Shown: positions 1-10,929, counted from the first letter of the stretch. The stretch is DNA of 64,000 nt from Myxocyprinus asiaticus (GCF_019703515.2 NC_059382.1:16285001-16349000), one strand, 5' to 3'. The notes: generated by a model from the letters alone, not told the origin. Numbers and translations: made by a program.

Positions 1-1158
1 GGGAGAGGAGAAGGTGGGGAGGGGTATAGTTCATTCTGGCGGGGGTGGTAGGGGTGTGTTTGTGGAGGCTGAGCAGGAAGGGGCTCCTGCTTCAACGAGA
101 CTTTATCTGTTCCTGCCCAAGTCTTGGTTTTACTCTGATGCAAGGACTCAGATCCAGAACAGTTGGGGAAGTCCTCTTTTCTTAGTTGCTTTAGATCCTT
201 GCCCACCAGATCTCCTGGTGCCACACAGCCCACTAATGACGTGGAGCCCCGGAACTTTTTGAGCCAGTCCCACAGTGATAAAGCCTTACAGTCGCACTCC
301 CAAGGGTTGTCATTGAGGCGGAGGTACTCGAGGGCAGGCAGCTGGGCCAGACACTCTCCAGCAAGTTCCGTTAGGGAGTTGTTGAACAAATAGAGTGTGG
401 TGAGCCGCCGCAGGTCATGAAATGCCAGACGGTCCACCCACTGTAGTTGGTTGTGATGCAGAAGCAGCCGGTCCAAGGCTCCCAGCCCACGAAATGTGTT
501 CTGGTGCAGGCTCCAAAGATGGTTCCCATGGAGAAACAGGTGGCTCAGGTTGTGCAAGTCCACAAAAAGATCATCCTGCAGATTTTCCAAGTTGTTGTCC
601 TTCAGACACAGAAACGAATTAGGGGTTATTTTTTTACATTGTACAAGATATTTCCCAGTGCTATTTCATCTTGTTACATAAGCAGTGAAATAAATGAGTG
701 GCTCACCTGCAGGTAGAGATACTGGAGGTTGCGAAGACCCTGGAAAATGTTATTGGGCAGTACACTGAGGCCACAGCGGTATAGATGGAGGGCATGGAGC
801 CGGCCTAGCCCGTGGAAGGTTTCTGCAGATAGTGACCGCAGGTGCCGATTGTCTCCCAGGTCCAGCTCCTCCAGCAGGTTGAAGCCATGGAAGGTGGATG
901 GTTCAATGTATGTGATATTGTTGGAGTAGATCCACAGCGTTACTGTGGTAGGACTAAAGTGGCCCCGCAGCAATCGATGTATCTTGTTGTTTTGGAGGAA
1001 GATGCGCTCACTGTGCGGAGGAATGCCTTCAGGGATGGACAGGAAGTTGTGGGCTTGGCAGCTGACGGTGCTGGGGGCCATGTAGCAAATGCAGTGACGT
1101 GGGCAGGACCAGGAGAGCTCCAGCCCACATAGTACCAACAGGAACTCCAGCCCACAGC
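1..1158 (-). CDS. rtn4rl1: Reticulon-4 receptor-like 1 (Nogo receptor paralogue), partial, two exons
   Basis: This is a GPI-anchored, leucine-rich-repeat neuronal surface protein of the Nogo-receptor family. Coding exons read on the minus strand: 1158-707, then 599 to the left edge. The first exon carries the end of a hydrophobic signal peptide, the LRRNT cysteines (SCPRHCICY), the SCQAHNF block and the first LRRs ([31 protein letters not shown]). The second continues with [12 protein letters not shown], further LRRs and an LRRCT cap ([16 protein letters not shown], ending FPNC), then a Ser/Pro-rich stalk that is cut by the window edge. The SERxFLQNN, GHFSP and YSNNITYI blocks match RTN4RL1 better than RTN4R or RTN4RL2. 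A polypyrimidine tract and AG sit at 1159-1175, so the start codon lies in an upstream exon that I did not find. The join is phase 1 (a split Gly codon), as expected for a small first exon. No stop or frameshift is seen, so the gene looks intact. Paralogue a or b cannot be told. Confidence 0.9.
600..706 (-). other. Short intron inside the rtn4rl1 LRR domain
   Basis: This 107-bp intron has a GTGAGC donor at 706-701 and a pyrimidine-rich tract ending in AG at 601-600 on the minus strand. Splicing joins CTG CAG to GAC AAC in phase 0, giving YLYLQ-DNN, which restores the expected LRR continuity. Reading through it instead meets a stop after about ten residues. As I recall, the mammalian RTN4RL1 LRR region lies in one large exon, so this intron may be fish-specific. 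Confidence 0.85.
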
Positions 1159-3610
1159 CTAAGGAGAGACAGAGAGAGTGTTCATTGTTTTCAGTGAGTG
1201 AGCTTGAGAAAGGATCCGCTGTTCTAAAAAAGTAAATTACACAGACATTTTAAAGTGGTCTAACTGGCTTTTAATGCCTAAGCTTGACATGTAGACCTAC
1301 TATTAGTTACTTTACTTCTGGTAATTGCCAATTAGAATATATGCACCTCTTACTGTACATTTACTGTATGTTGTTAAGAATGCACATTTCTATGTTTATA
1401 AATATTATACATTGTAAAATTGGTGCTTTAACGCTGATGACAGTATCTGTGTAGTAGCATGTATACATATACACAGATGTGCTGGGCTGTTGCAAATTAT
1501 TCAGAGGATTCAGCATACATCCAGATCAAACATCAAGATATATTTCATCAAGCTGACACAAGCTCAGTGTCGATAGTATATGCATACCAAGCCATTAATC
1601 AGTGATAACTCTCACGCCTGGAACTGGAAGATCATCAATGTTACATATGTATAGGCCAAAAATGTAACATGATAATAACATGCCATTTGAAAGTCATTGA
1701 TGTGTCTTATCACCTTTTGCTCATGAAATTGTGCTTTCTTTACCACAGTGCTTCATGGGAGTGATCACAATGTCTCTTGAATTAAATAAGGTCGGCTCTA
1801 TGAAACTAAGCCCATTTTCAAAGAGAATTATACAATGGCACAAACAGAAAATTGCTTATGAGGTTATGAGCCCTTCAGGGAAGCAGCAAAATCTGCTCTT
1901 TCACACGTATTTATTCTGTCCATGTGTGTATAAGAAGAGCTCACCATCCTTCTGCTGAAACTGATCCCAGAGCCTTCAAACGGCCTCTTGAGTGCTTAGT
2001 TAAACCTGTTTTAAGCCTCTGAGAAGCATACAATACCCCTGCTGCTTCCTGACATGCTTCCTTGGAGCCATTTTGTGTAACTTATCCACCAATTCATCTA
2101 CACACAGAATGGCATGGAAGGAGAAATTTCCCACTGTTATGAGAGGCCCATTTGCCCACGAATGGCAGCTTTCCTCCCGCCCTCCTATTCTAAATGCATT
2201 ATTCAAAGCATCGTTCCTGTCATTCACTCAAAATTGATTCGCTCCTACTGCCTCTTAACATCACTATAATCCTCCAGGTTTCTGCCTTAAAAAAAAAAAA
2301 AATATATATATATATATATAAAAGGCTGGAATTACTCTTTTACTGGTGATGAGCGGATATTTATTGGAATAGCTTTCAGCTCCAAATGTGTCTAAGCTGT
2401 GGCATTCACATACAGACTCCGCTGATCTTTAGCGATGATTCCCTGGGTGTTTGATGACAGCAACAGAGCAGCCTGCCTCACCTTCACATGAGCCTCACGC
2501 CCAGAGTGGCCATGTAATCCCATTTGTCCTAACGGCATGCCAAAATGAAATATGTCCTAACCAGCCAACTAAATAAGCAACCGCCACCCATCACACTCCC
2601 AACACAACCTCTCCCCTTGGGCCTTGTGCATATGTGTGGGATTAGCAAACATTTTTTTGTTTCTCTCGTAATATCGGTCAGCTACCTTCGACAGTCACCT
2701 GGAGCAGAATAACATATTACTCTACTATTGCACATATGCACATTTGTTTCTTAACAAAATAACTTTGTAGTATAGGAGCCTGGAAACAGACCTTATTCAC
2801 GGTAGCGCCATGCAGTGTATGACACTGAATGAAAATGCACCTGTGAGGGATAGAGATACAGTCTCTTCTATGGCATCCACTGTATAAAGCTCCTAACATC
2901 TAATTTTCCACAACTCATGTATTCTGGAGTTTTTTTGTGAACTGATTTTTTATTTATTTATTTATTATTTGTAATGTTTTTTTAATGTTATGTCAGTGGA
3001 ATGATTTAAAACACTTTAAACAACAATACAACCTGTTGAAGAGTTTGTAAGTCTATCCCTTACAGCCTCATTGCCATTCCACTTAAAAATGAAAGATGTC
3101 ACTACTGTAAGTAAGGTCCATGGCGGAGAGTTGGATTTTAGCATTGATAGTCCAAGATAGCCCTTGCCATTTAAAAAAATTTTTTTTTTTTACCACTTTT
3201 GGACTTTTTTTATTGCCACTATTTCACTATGTATTTATCAATCATATGACGAAATATACTGACAATGGCATATTGGCTTAATTTGCACTATGCTTTTTCT
3301 GTTTATTTAAGGTCATTTGCATTTGGATCAGAGTGAACAGAGTAACTATATTTCTAGCAGTATATTATTTTACATATGGCTTTACTTTTATGTTTATCTT
3401 TATTTTACATTCTTTGTAATGATGCACAGTCTGGAATCATACTCAAAAAATAATGGTAACACTTTCTGTGAAGGCCATGTTTATAATGCATTGTAAAGGC
3501 ATTATACATGCAATATACTGCATTCATAATGTCTCAAAATACACCTTATAATAAGATATAACTTCTCATAAATAATTATAACTTAATAATACATAATAAG
3601 TGTTCACCTA
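1159..3610. other. Non-coding DNA upstream of the visible rtn4rl1 exons
   Basis: I see no gene here. The stretch starts with the polypyrimidine tract and AG acceptor of rtn4rl1 and continues as AT-rich, mostly unique-looking DNA, probably intron 1. It includes a poly-A/(TA) run near 2289 and T-rich tracts near 2950 and 3175. Confidence 0.6.
2289..2323. repeat. Poly-A followed by (TA)n microsatellite
   Basis: About 14 A residues run directly into about nine TA units. This is simple sequence with no coding potential. Confidence 0.95.
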
Positions 3611-4119
3611 CACTACCGGTCAAAAGTTTTGAAACACTTGACTGAAATGTTTCTCATGATCTTAAAATCTTTTGATCTGAAGGTGTATGCTTAAATGTTT
3701 GAAATTTGTTTTGTAGACAAAAATGTAATTGTGCCACCATATTAATTTATTTCATTATAAAACTAAAATGTAATAAAAAATAATATAAAAAATGTTTTTG
3801 AAATTGATGACTTGTACCAAATAATAAAGAAAAGCAGCCAATAAGTGCCCAACATAGATGGGAACTCCTTCAATACTGTTTAAAAAGCATCCCAGGGTGA
3901 TACCTCAAGAAGTTGGTTGAGAAAATGTCAAGCGTACATTCTAGGCAAATGTCTGCAAATTCTAGGCAAAGGGTGACTACTTTGAAGATGCTAAAATATA
4001 ACACAGTTTTGATTTATTTTGATAATTCCCATAGTTCCATTTATGTTATTCCATAGTTTTGATGACTTTACTATTATTCTAAAATGTGAAAAAAAAAGAA
4101 AAACTTTTGACAGGTAGTG
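3611..4119 (+). mobile_element. Internally deleted Tc1/mariner element
   Basis: The ends are inverted repeats, CACTACCGGTCAAAAGTTTT on the left and AACTTTTGACAGGTAGTG on the right, each flanked by the TA target dinucleotide. The total is 509 bp, against about 1.2-1.6 kb for a full Tc1. A short piece near 3890-4005 still decodes, with stops, as the C-terminal tail of a Tc1 transposase (ending like KGDYFEDAKI). It is therefore a deletion derivative of an autonomous copy rather than an unrelated MITE. No catalytic DDE residues remain. Confidence 0.85.
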
Positions 4120-4520
4120 TATTTATAGTTATACTTAAGAGTATAATGCATTTTAACACATGCAACATCCAACTTTAACACAGCAGAAGCTAATAAAATT
4201 AATCGTATAAGTGCTGTCATGCAAAAGTAGCATAGTGTTAACAGTCAAAAGGCTTTATGACATGATCATACAAAAAGGTCTTTGCCTGCTTTAAGTTACA
4301 AAAGCAATATCATCTTATAAGAAGCCATAACATAAACTTGTAACATACAATACATTACATTAAACTTATACAATGGAAGTTATTTATAAAATACAAAATA
4401 AGATTCACAAACATACAATTTTATTGAATAGATTTCAGTATAGAATCATTTAGATTTTTTTTTTTTTTTTGAACACCCAAGTTTACACCCAAGAAGATTG
4501 GCTACATGTGTGATCAACAC

Positions 4521-4526
4521 ATATAT

Positions 4527-4605
<79 letters not shown>

Positions 4606-4612
4606 TACACAC
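4521..4612. repeat. Compound (AC)n(AT)n microsatellite
   Basis: An AC run of about ten units changes directly into a TA run of about 26 units, then back to short AC. This is simple sequence and a likely length polymorphism. Confidence 0.97.
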
Positions 4613-4913
4613 GTATGCATAGAGTATATATGGCCATAAATCAGCACTGATTTAGGGCCATATAGCACGATTGCAAGTGTGATATTGCTTATATACAACA
4701 GTTCATGAACAAGTAAATGTAAAAAAATTTGGAAAAACCGAGTACGGTCATAAGAAACGCATTTGTGCATGGAACTACACGACGGATCAGAATCTGCCGT
4801 TGCTGGTTCAAAACAAATGATGCATCCAAGCCTCCGATAGTAATTCAAAAATGTCACTTTAGAACTAATATCACGGCTTGGGCTGTTTCTAACAAGTTAT
4901 TGCAGAAACAAGG

Positions 4914-4926
4914 ATGTGTGTGTGTA

Positions 4927-4980
<54 letters not shown>

Positions 4981-4984
4981 ACAC
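4914..4984. repeat. Compound (TG)n(AG)n(AC)n microsatellite
   Basis: TG units, about 15 AG units and a few AC units follow one another directly. Confidence 0.97.
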
Positions 4985-5167
4985 GGAGCATGTGCGATCA
5001 CCTGTTGCCACTCCCAAGCAGAGATGCTGTCAGCTTTCTGAAGATCAGCCTTCTCAGTGGAAATATATCCGTTCAAGCAGAGGTATTCTTCCCTATTTTG
5101 TGATATCCGGTGTGCAAGAGTCTTTCACTATAGAAACCGCAATCTCCTGCGACATTTTGAACAGTAC

Positions 5168-5172
5168 GTCCT
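5168..5172. repeat. 5-bp target-site duplication, left copy (GTCCT)
   Basis: GTCCT abuts the left TGTTACATCCC end. The same pentamer abuts the right end at 8345-8349. Gypsy integrases usually make 4-6 bp duplications. A chance match is about 1 in 1000. Confidence 0.7.
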
Positions 5173-5587
5173 TGTTACATCCCAGGACGTATTTCTTTCT
5201 CTATTTCTTTCCTTGTTACATCTGTGGATGTAGTGGTTGATTGTATATTGATTATACAGTGTTTGTATGTTTTCTGTTGTCTTCCTTGTTTTTCCTTGTG
5301 TTCTCTCTCTGTCATTTACCCAACCAGATTAATTGACATCAGCTGTCAATGATTAAGGTCAAGTGCTGAGCTGCTCTGATTGGTGGACAACATGGGGAAC
5401 ATGTGGATAAAGCTGAGGTGGAAAGTCAGCTAGAAGAGACTCCTTCCTCAGCATGTGCAACTTTGGTGTTTAGTGCTGTTGTAACTTGAAGTTGCACTCT
5501 ATGATAAAGTTGTTTTTTTTTTTTTTAAAACAATCTTGTGAGTATAGAATCCTGTGTTGGGTGTGTGCTTATTTCCACCCCTTAACA
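5173..5587 (+). repeat. LTR, left copy, forward orientation
   Basis: It begins TGTTACATCCC and ends CCCTTAACA, so the termini form the usual short TGTTA/TAACA inverted repeat. The length is about 415 bp. A GGATAAAG motif lies near 5404, and a T-rich tract at 5513-5526 precedes the end. The sequence TTTATGGAAGCAG follows, where a primer-binding site would lie; I did not match it to a tRNA. Confidence 0.75.
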
Positions 5588-5932
5588 TTTATGGAAGCAG
5601 TAGAGAGGTGGGTGCCATTTTTGTTGTAAACCCTGTTTTTCTCATGTTTATGGCTAGATAGGGAGTAAGACTAGACTTCTGTAGTTAATTTTCCATTTCT
5701 TTTAAGGGTAAGTAGTTTGTGCCCCCCATCAGCTAGACTCCTTTTGTTTATTATTTTGGCCTGGTCCCCTCTTGAAGTCTTAATGCTTCCTTTTGTGTTT
5801 ATAGAAGAAAATAAACTTGTAACTATTGTAACCTGTTGTTATTGGCTGGGACAGGAGTGAAGATTAATTTAAATAATTTTATCCTTTATCACTTGTTTTC
5901 TTCCCACCCCTAGATGGGGAGGAAATGTAACA
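5588..5932 (+). other. Leader (5' UTR-like) part of the left arm
   Basis: This non-coding sequence is shared with the inverted right arm (7562-7928), but neither copy encodes a protein. Its place next to the LTR suggests the untranslated leader ahead of gag. The shared homology stops abruptly at ATGTAACA (5925-5932). Confidence 0.6.
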
Positions 5933-6000
5933 ATTAGGCTACAGCTCCTAGAGTCAGTCGTTAGTGCACCTTTTGAGGTCAGGAGAGTGAGGTTTATACA

Positions 6001-6290
6001 CAGTCATCAACAGCATATTGCGGCTTCCACCAATGCATGAGTATGTCGTTATCCCAAAAATAACCTACCGTATGTTTTGAGACTTGTGACTTATCTACTA
6101 CAGTGTCAATACAGCCCATAAATGTAAGCCGTGAGCAGTTAGCTGCTGCTCAAAGGGCAGACCCGAATTTGATGAGATGTGTTGACGCTGTAGTAGATAA
6201 GTCACAAGTCTCAAAACGTATGGTAGGTTATTTTTGGGATAATGACATACTCATGCATTTGTGGAAGCCACAATATGCTGATGATGATTG
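6001..6290. repeat. 110-bp palindrome with 70-bp spacer inside the integrase gene
   Basis: Positions 6001-6110 are an almost perfect reverse complement of 6181-6290, with fewer than about ten mismatches. The right arm is genuine pol coding sequence in the forward frame, so the left arm is an antisense copy. The 70-bp spacer also reads as pol. This is a fold-back joint. Confidence 0.9.
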
Positions 6291-7560
6291 TCACATGATA
6301 TATCAGATTGTATTGCCTTCTGGTTACCATGACCAAGTTTGATGTTCTGGTCACCTTGGGGTATCTAAGACTTATTATCGCATCATTAGACACTTCTCTT
6401 GGCCCTGTTTAAAATATGCTGTGTCAAGGTTTATCCAATCATGTCATGCTTGTCAAGTGGCTGGAAAGCCCAATCAGACCATTCCACAAGCTCCACTTCA
6501 TCCCATTCCAATCATGGAAGAACCCTTTGAAAGACTTATCCTTGACTGTGTAGGTCCATTGCCAATGTCCAAATCAGGCCATCAGTACATTTAAAGCATT
6601 ATGTGTACAACCGCCCATTATCCTGAAGCCATACCACTGCGTTCTATGAAAACCAAGGCAGTAGTGAAAGAGCTTATCTGGTTCTGCTCAATTTTTGGCT
6701 TACCTAAGGTCATTCAAACTGACAAAGGGTCAAATTTTACATCTCGTGTGTTTGAGCAAATGGTAAAAGTGTTGGAGGTGGAACACCAGTTGTCAAGTGC
6801 ATACCATCCAGAGTCACAGGGGGCACTTGAATGGTTCCATCAGACTCTCAAGTCGATGATGCTTACCTACTGTGTGGAGAGTGGTAAAGACTGGGCAGAA
6901 GGGTTACCTTTGTTAATGTTTGCTATAAGGGGAACAGTGCAGGAATCTCTGAGGTTTAGTACTGCCGAGCTTGTGTTTGGTCACACAGTGCGAGGGCCAT
7001 TAAAACTCTTAAGTGAGCAGTTTCTAACAAAAGATTCCCCACAAGTGTCTATCTTGGATTATGTGAACTCTTTTCGCAAACAACTTCACAAGGCATGGGA
7101 AATTGCTGGGGCTCATTTTGCTGAAGTTCAATCTAAGATGAAAGCCCGTTATGACCAGCGAATTGTTGTGTGTAGTTTTCAACCAGGTGATGCTGTATTA
7201 ATATTACTCCCTGTTCCTGGCTTGGCCATGCAAGTAAAATTATCTGATCCATACGTAGTTGAGAAAAAGTTAAGTGACACTAACTATGCTGTACGTACTC
7301 CTGATCAATGTCGTAAGACCCAAGTCTGTCACATAAACATGATGAAGTCTTAAGAAATGACGCATCTAAACCTGATTTATCAGTTGAACCAGTATCAGTG
7401 GTAAATGTTGTTGATTATCCACGTACCCCTGAAATGGACGGCTTGGTGGATAAAAATGCTCAAATCTCTTGTGGGAGATTGTCAGATTCTGCTGTTCTGA
7501 CCACATTGGACTCATCTGTCTTATCTACCTGATGACCAGCGTATTGATATTGTTGAGTTG
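6103..7560 (+). pseudogene. Gypsy-type integrase with post-integrase linker
   Basis: The product would insert retrotransposon cDNA into host DNA. In order there is an H2C2 zinc-binding module (GHLGVSKT...SCHACQ, about 6350-6460), the DDE core and a C-terminal domain ending HINMMKS at 7353. The catalytic residues are all present in one frame: Asp in LDCVGPLP (6544), Asp in TDKGSNF (6721) and Glu in GALEWFH (6829). Two in-frame stops break it (6340-6342 and 6592-6594). Beyond 7353 a frameshifted tail reads LPDDQRIDIVELM, which resembles the linker leading into reverse transcriptase in Gmr1-like Gypsy elements whose integrase comes first. The reading is cut there by the inverted right arm. Confidence 0.85.
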
Positions 7561-7561
7561 A

Positions 7562-7928
7562 TGTTACATTTCCTCCCTGTCTAGGGGTGGGAAGAAAACT
7601 AGAAAGTGATAAAGGATAAAATGATTTAAATGAAATGTGAAGGTCTTCACTCCTGTCCCAGCCAATAACAACCACAACAGGTTACAATAGTTACAAGTTT
7701 ATTTTCTTCTATAAATGCAAAAGGAAGCATTAAGACTTCAAGAGGGGACCAGGCCAAAATAATAAACAAAAGGAATCTAGCTGATGGGGGGCACAAACTA
7801 CTTACCCTTAAAAAAAAAAATGGAAAGTTAACTACAGAAGTCTAGGCTCACTCCTCATCTAGCCATAAACATGAGAAAAACAGGGTTTACAACAAAAATG
7901 GCACCGACCTCTCTACTGCCTCCATAAA
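7562..7928 (-). other. Leader (5' UTR-like) part of the right arm, inverted
   Basis: Reverse complement of 5588-5932 with moderate divergence and small indels. It joins integrase-linker sequence directly at 7561, with no intervening gag or reverse transcriptase. Confidence 0.6.
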
Positions 7929-8344
7929 TGTTAAGGGGTAGAAATAAACACACACCCAACACAGGATTTTATACTCACAAGATTGTAAAAAAAAAAAAAA
8001 GGCAACTGTTTATCATAGAGTGCAACTTCAAGTTACAACAGCACTAAACACCAAATTTGCACATGCTGTGGAAGGAGTCTCTTCTAGCTGACTTTCCACC
8101 TCAGCTTTATCCACATGTTCCCCATGTTGTCCACCAATCAGAACAGCTCAGCACTTGACCTTAATCATTGGCAGCTGATGTCAATTAATCTGTTTGGGGA
8201 AAATGACAGAGAGAGAACACAAGGAAAAACAAGGAAGACAACAGAAAACATACAAACACTGTATAATCAATATACAATCAACCACTACATCCACAGATGT
8301 AACAAGGAAAGAATAAAGACAGAAATACGTCCTGGGATGTAATA
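7929..8344 (-). repeat. LTR, right copy, inverted orientation
   Basis: Runs from TGTTAAGGGG (7929) to GGGATGTAATA (8344) and is the reverse complement of the left LTR. Its outer end would be TATTACATCCC on the minus strand, one base off the left TGTTACATCCC. The divergence from the left copy suggests an old event. Confidence 0.75.
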
Positions 8345-8349
8345 GTCCT

Positions 8350-9028
8350 CTCCAATAAACTCTGGTAAGAGGTAAGCGCCTTGAGTTTGTGTAATTAATC
8401 AATCTGTTGTGTCTCTCAGCTGTGATGAGCCTTAATGCTGAAGTTGTTAGTTTAAAGCCGTTTAAAGCTATTTCCTAGCTTTAGTAGTGTAGTAGTAATA
8501 CGAGCGATCACGTAGTGCTGTTGAAAATAAACACTGAGTGACGCTGACTCACTTCACGTCACCTAACTGGCTTATATTACACACAAAAATTGTCTTTTGC
8601 CGCCACCTGCTGGCTAAAATGTTATGTCAAAGAATTAAATGTAAAGTGACACATTTACAGTAGCTCTTAACACATCTGCACTGCTCTTACACTTTAGTTT
8701 AGAATGGCACGAACACAAGCGGAGTGATACAAACAGTGAAGCATCCAAGTGCTGATGGTGTGAGACCATCAGTACTCAAAGAATGTCTCGTCCAATCAGA
8801 TTCGAGGACCAGAACTAACTGTTGTATATTAAAATATATGTAATATATTATAAATTCTGCAGATAAAATTGGATGTCTTTCCATACACTATATCTCCACT
8901 CAAGATCAGACAACAATCTGATGATGGCTGGTTCACAAGCCTCAGAAGGTCTCAGTGAGATATACTGTTTGTTCCGACAGACTCAATATGCAGCAATGGG
9001 TTTCAGAATCATCTTGCGAAGACAAATA
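8350..9028. other. Non-coding DNA, nothing recognised
   Basis: No coding sequence or known repeat boundary is supported. The sequence is AT-rich and appears unique by eye. Confidence 0.5.
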
Positions 9029-9173
9029 CCCTGCTGAAAATACCACAATATGTTGTGTTTTATATGCTGGTTTGCTGGTGTCGTCATCAGGCTTATTAAC
9101 TAGCTCCAAATCAGCACTAACCAGCATAAACCAGCATAGAAACTCATGTTTTAAGAGGGTCTTTTTAGCAGGG
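9029..9173. mobile_element. 145-bp MITE with TA target duplication
   Basis: Ends are CCCTGCTGAAAA and TTTTAGCAGGG, each flanked by TA (9027-9028 and 9174-9175). The interior is rich in CCAGCA/TGCTGG words. Related sequence occurs at 10172-13183, 13930-14185 and 55850-55990. The TA duplication fits the Tc1/mariner superfamily, and no protein is encoded. Confidence 0.75.
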
Positions 9174-10171
9174 TAGCTAACTTTCAAAAGACAGAATGTA
9201 ATAAATTCCTCAATGTTGAAAAGATCTAAAATAATGAGATCTGAAGTAATCCAATATTACGCTAGCTCACGTCCACTCAGTAAAGGGTATTTTTTCATTC
9301 CTTTCCTGTGTGTTGTTGTTAGTGTGACACTTGTCTTTGTGCCATATTGCTGACGTAAAGTTAACCTTCTGGGGATTTCAGCCAAATAAATCGGAAAAGA
9401 CAAGGCAAACAACTCGGCTTTGGCTGGTGGAGCAGCTGAGCCTTTTCCCTTTATTTCTCTCACTTGCCGGCTGTTTATGTCTGTTTGCAAACCCCATTGC
9501 ATTAAACTTTGCATATCACATAAAATTAAATTCTTCCTCAGCACTTTACATAACAGACTTATTCCACTGGCATAGTGCTGGCTTTTGTGGAGGTGTATCT
9601 CTGAATTGCTCATACTGTGTTTCCTTGTTTGTCTCAGCTTTTTATCACACTGCAGGTGTAATTATTTTCCTCAAACTCCTGGTGATTGTTCCATTTACTT
9701 TCTATTGCTATATATAAGACTTCAACAGAACTTGGTACCACATTGTAAATGGGATCTGTTCACAGAGCACTGAGATAAGGAGTTTCTATCAACCTCAGAT
9801 AAAAGACAATAGTTATCTGTGACCCACGGGCTAATCATGGATGGCACACACCAATCTGACTGAAACATATACAGTGTTTTTACATTGCACTCTGGAATGC
9901 TTGATTATAGTTGGTCAATTGCTTTGTTCAGTGGTCTACTATATTTGTACTATGACCTTTAAACCATGTAATGTACCATTGTCCCAGGCATCTAATTTCT
10001 TACATAGCTTTGCTAGCTTCATGTTTGGTATTATTATTCTTGCATAATAATATGCATTTCTACTCAATCAATATTTGTCCATTTGCCATGTCCATTTCTA
10101 AGTAGCCATTTAATAAGCAGGGTAATGTACAGTCAACCGTTCATTGCAAAAGCCTGCAGAAAAAACTTCAG
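9174..10171. other. Non-coding DNA, nothing recognised
   Basis: Several short open frames exist but none shows a domain or known family motif. I see only AT-rich non-coding sequence. Confidence 0.5.
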
Positions 10172-10929
10172 CCTGCTGATTTCCTAGCCTGGTTAAATGG
10201 GTTAGGTTGGTCTGTTTGATGGTTTTAGAAGGGTTTTGGGCACTTGTCAGCTGGTCAGGCTGGAAGACCAGCTAGTCCAGTTAAACACTATGTTGGCAAA
10301 GCTACAGCTGAAGTCAGAAGTTTACATACACCTTAGCCAAATACATTTAAATTCAGTTTTTCACAAGCCCTGACATTTAATTGTAGAAAACATTGCCTGT
10401 CTTTGGTCAGTTAGGATCACTACTTTATTTAAGAATGTGAAATATCAGGACAATAGTAGAGAGAATGAGTTATTTCAGCTTTTATTTTTTTCATCACATT
10501 CCCAGTGGGTAAGAAGTTTACATATACTTTGTTAGTATTTGGTAGCATTGCCTTTAAATTGTTTAACTTGGGTCAAACGTTTTGGGTAGCCTTCCACAAG
10601 CTTCTCACAATAAGTTGCTGGAATCTTGGCCCATTCTTCCAGACAGAACTGATGTAACTGAGTCAGGTTTGTAGGCCTCCTTGCTCATACACACTTCTTC
10701 AGTTCTGCCCACAAATTTTCTATCGGATTGAGGTCAGGGCTTTGTGATGGCCCCTCCAGTACCTTGACTTTGTTGTCCTTAAACCATTTTTCCACAACTT
10801 TGAAGGTATGTTTGGGGTCATTGTCCATTTGGAAGACCCATTTGTGACTGAGCTTTAACTTCATGGCTGATGTCTTGAGATGTTGCTTCAATAGATGAAT
10901 ATTATTTTCTTTCCTCTTCATGCCATCTA

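Larger units (their letters stand above)
4120..5167. other. AT-rich non-coding DNA with microsatellites
   Basis: No gene is recognised. The region holds a poly-T run near 4457, a compound (AC)(AT) microsatellite and a (TG)(AG) microsatellite, both listed separately. Apparent reading frames here come from dinucleotide repeats. Confidence 0.7.
5173..8344. mobile_element. Gypsy-derived element with inverted LTR ends
   Basis: This 3.17-kb unit is bounded by two copies of the same 760-780 bp sequence in opposite orientation (5173-5932 forward, 7562-8344 reverse). Each arm is an LTR (TGTTACATCCC to CCCTTAACA, about 415 bp) plus about 345 bp of what looks like 5' leader. The interior is a Gypsy-type integrase pseudogene with a 110-bp palindrome at its start. 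The 5-bp sequence GTCCT occurs immediately outside both ends (5168-5172 and 8345-8349), which fits a target-site duplication made when the inverted unit integrated as a whole. Normal LTR elements have direct LTRs, so this is a rearranged, cis-only derivative. It lacks gag, protease and reverse transcriptase. Confidence 0.85.

Noticed and set aside
1..1158. RTN4R or RTN4RL2 instead of RTN4RL1
   Set aside because: The IPEGIP, GHFSP and YSNNITYI segments fit RTN4RL1 better than the paralogues.
4446..4857. Open frames over the (AC)/(AT) microsatellite
   Set aside because: They are repetitive Tyr-Ile and Cys-Val translations of dinucleotide repeats.
5173..8344. Ginger-type DNA transposon (Gypsy-like integrase within terminal inverted repeats)
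   Set aside because: The arms contain an LTR with TGTTA/TAACA ends plus leader sequence, and the integrase tail leads toward reverse transcriptase as in Gmr1-like retroelements.
9331..9717. 128-codon open frame
   Set aside because: Hydrophobic, AT-driven translation without recognisable family or splice context.
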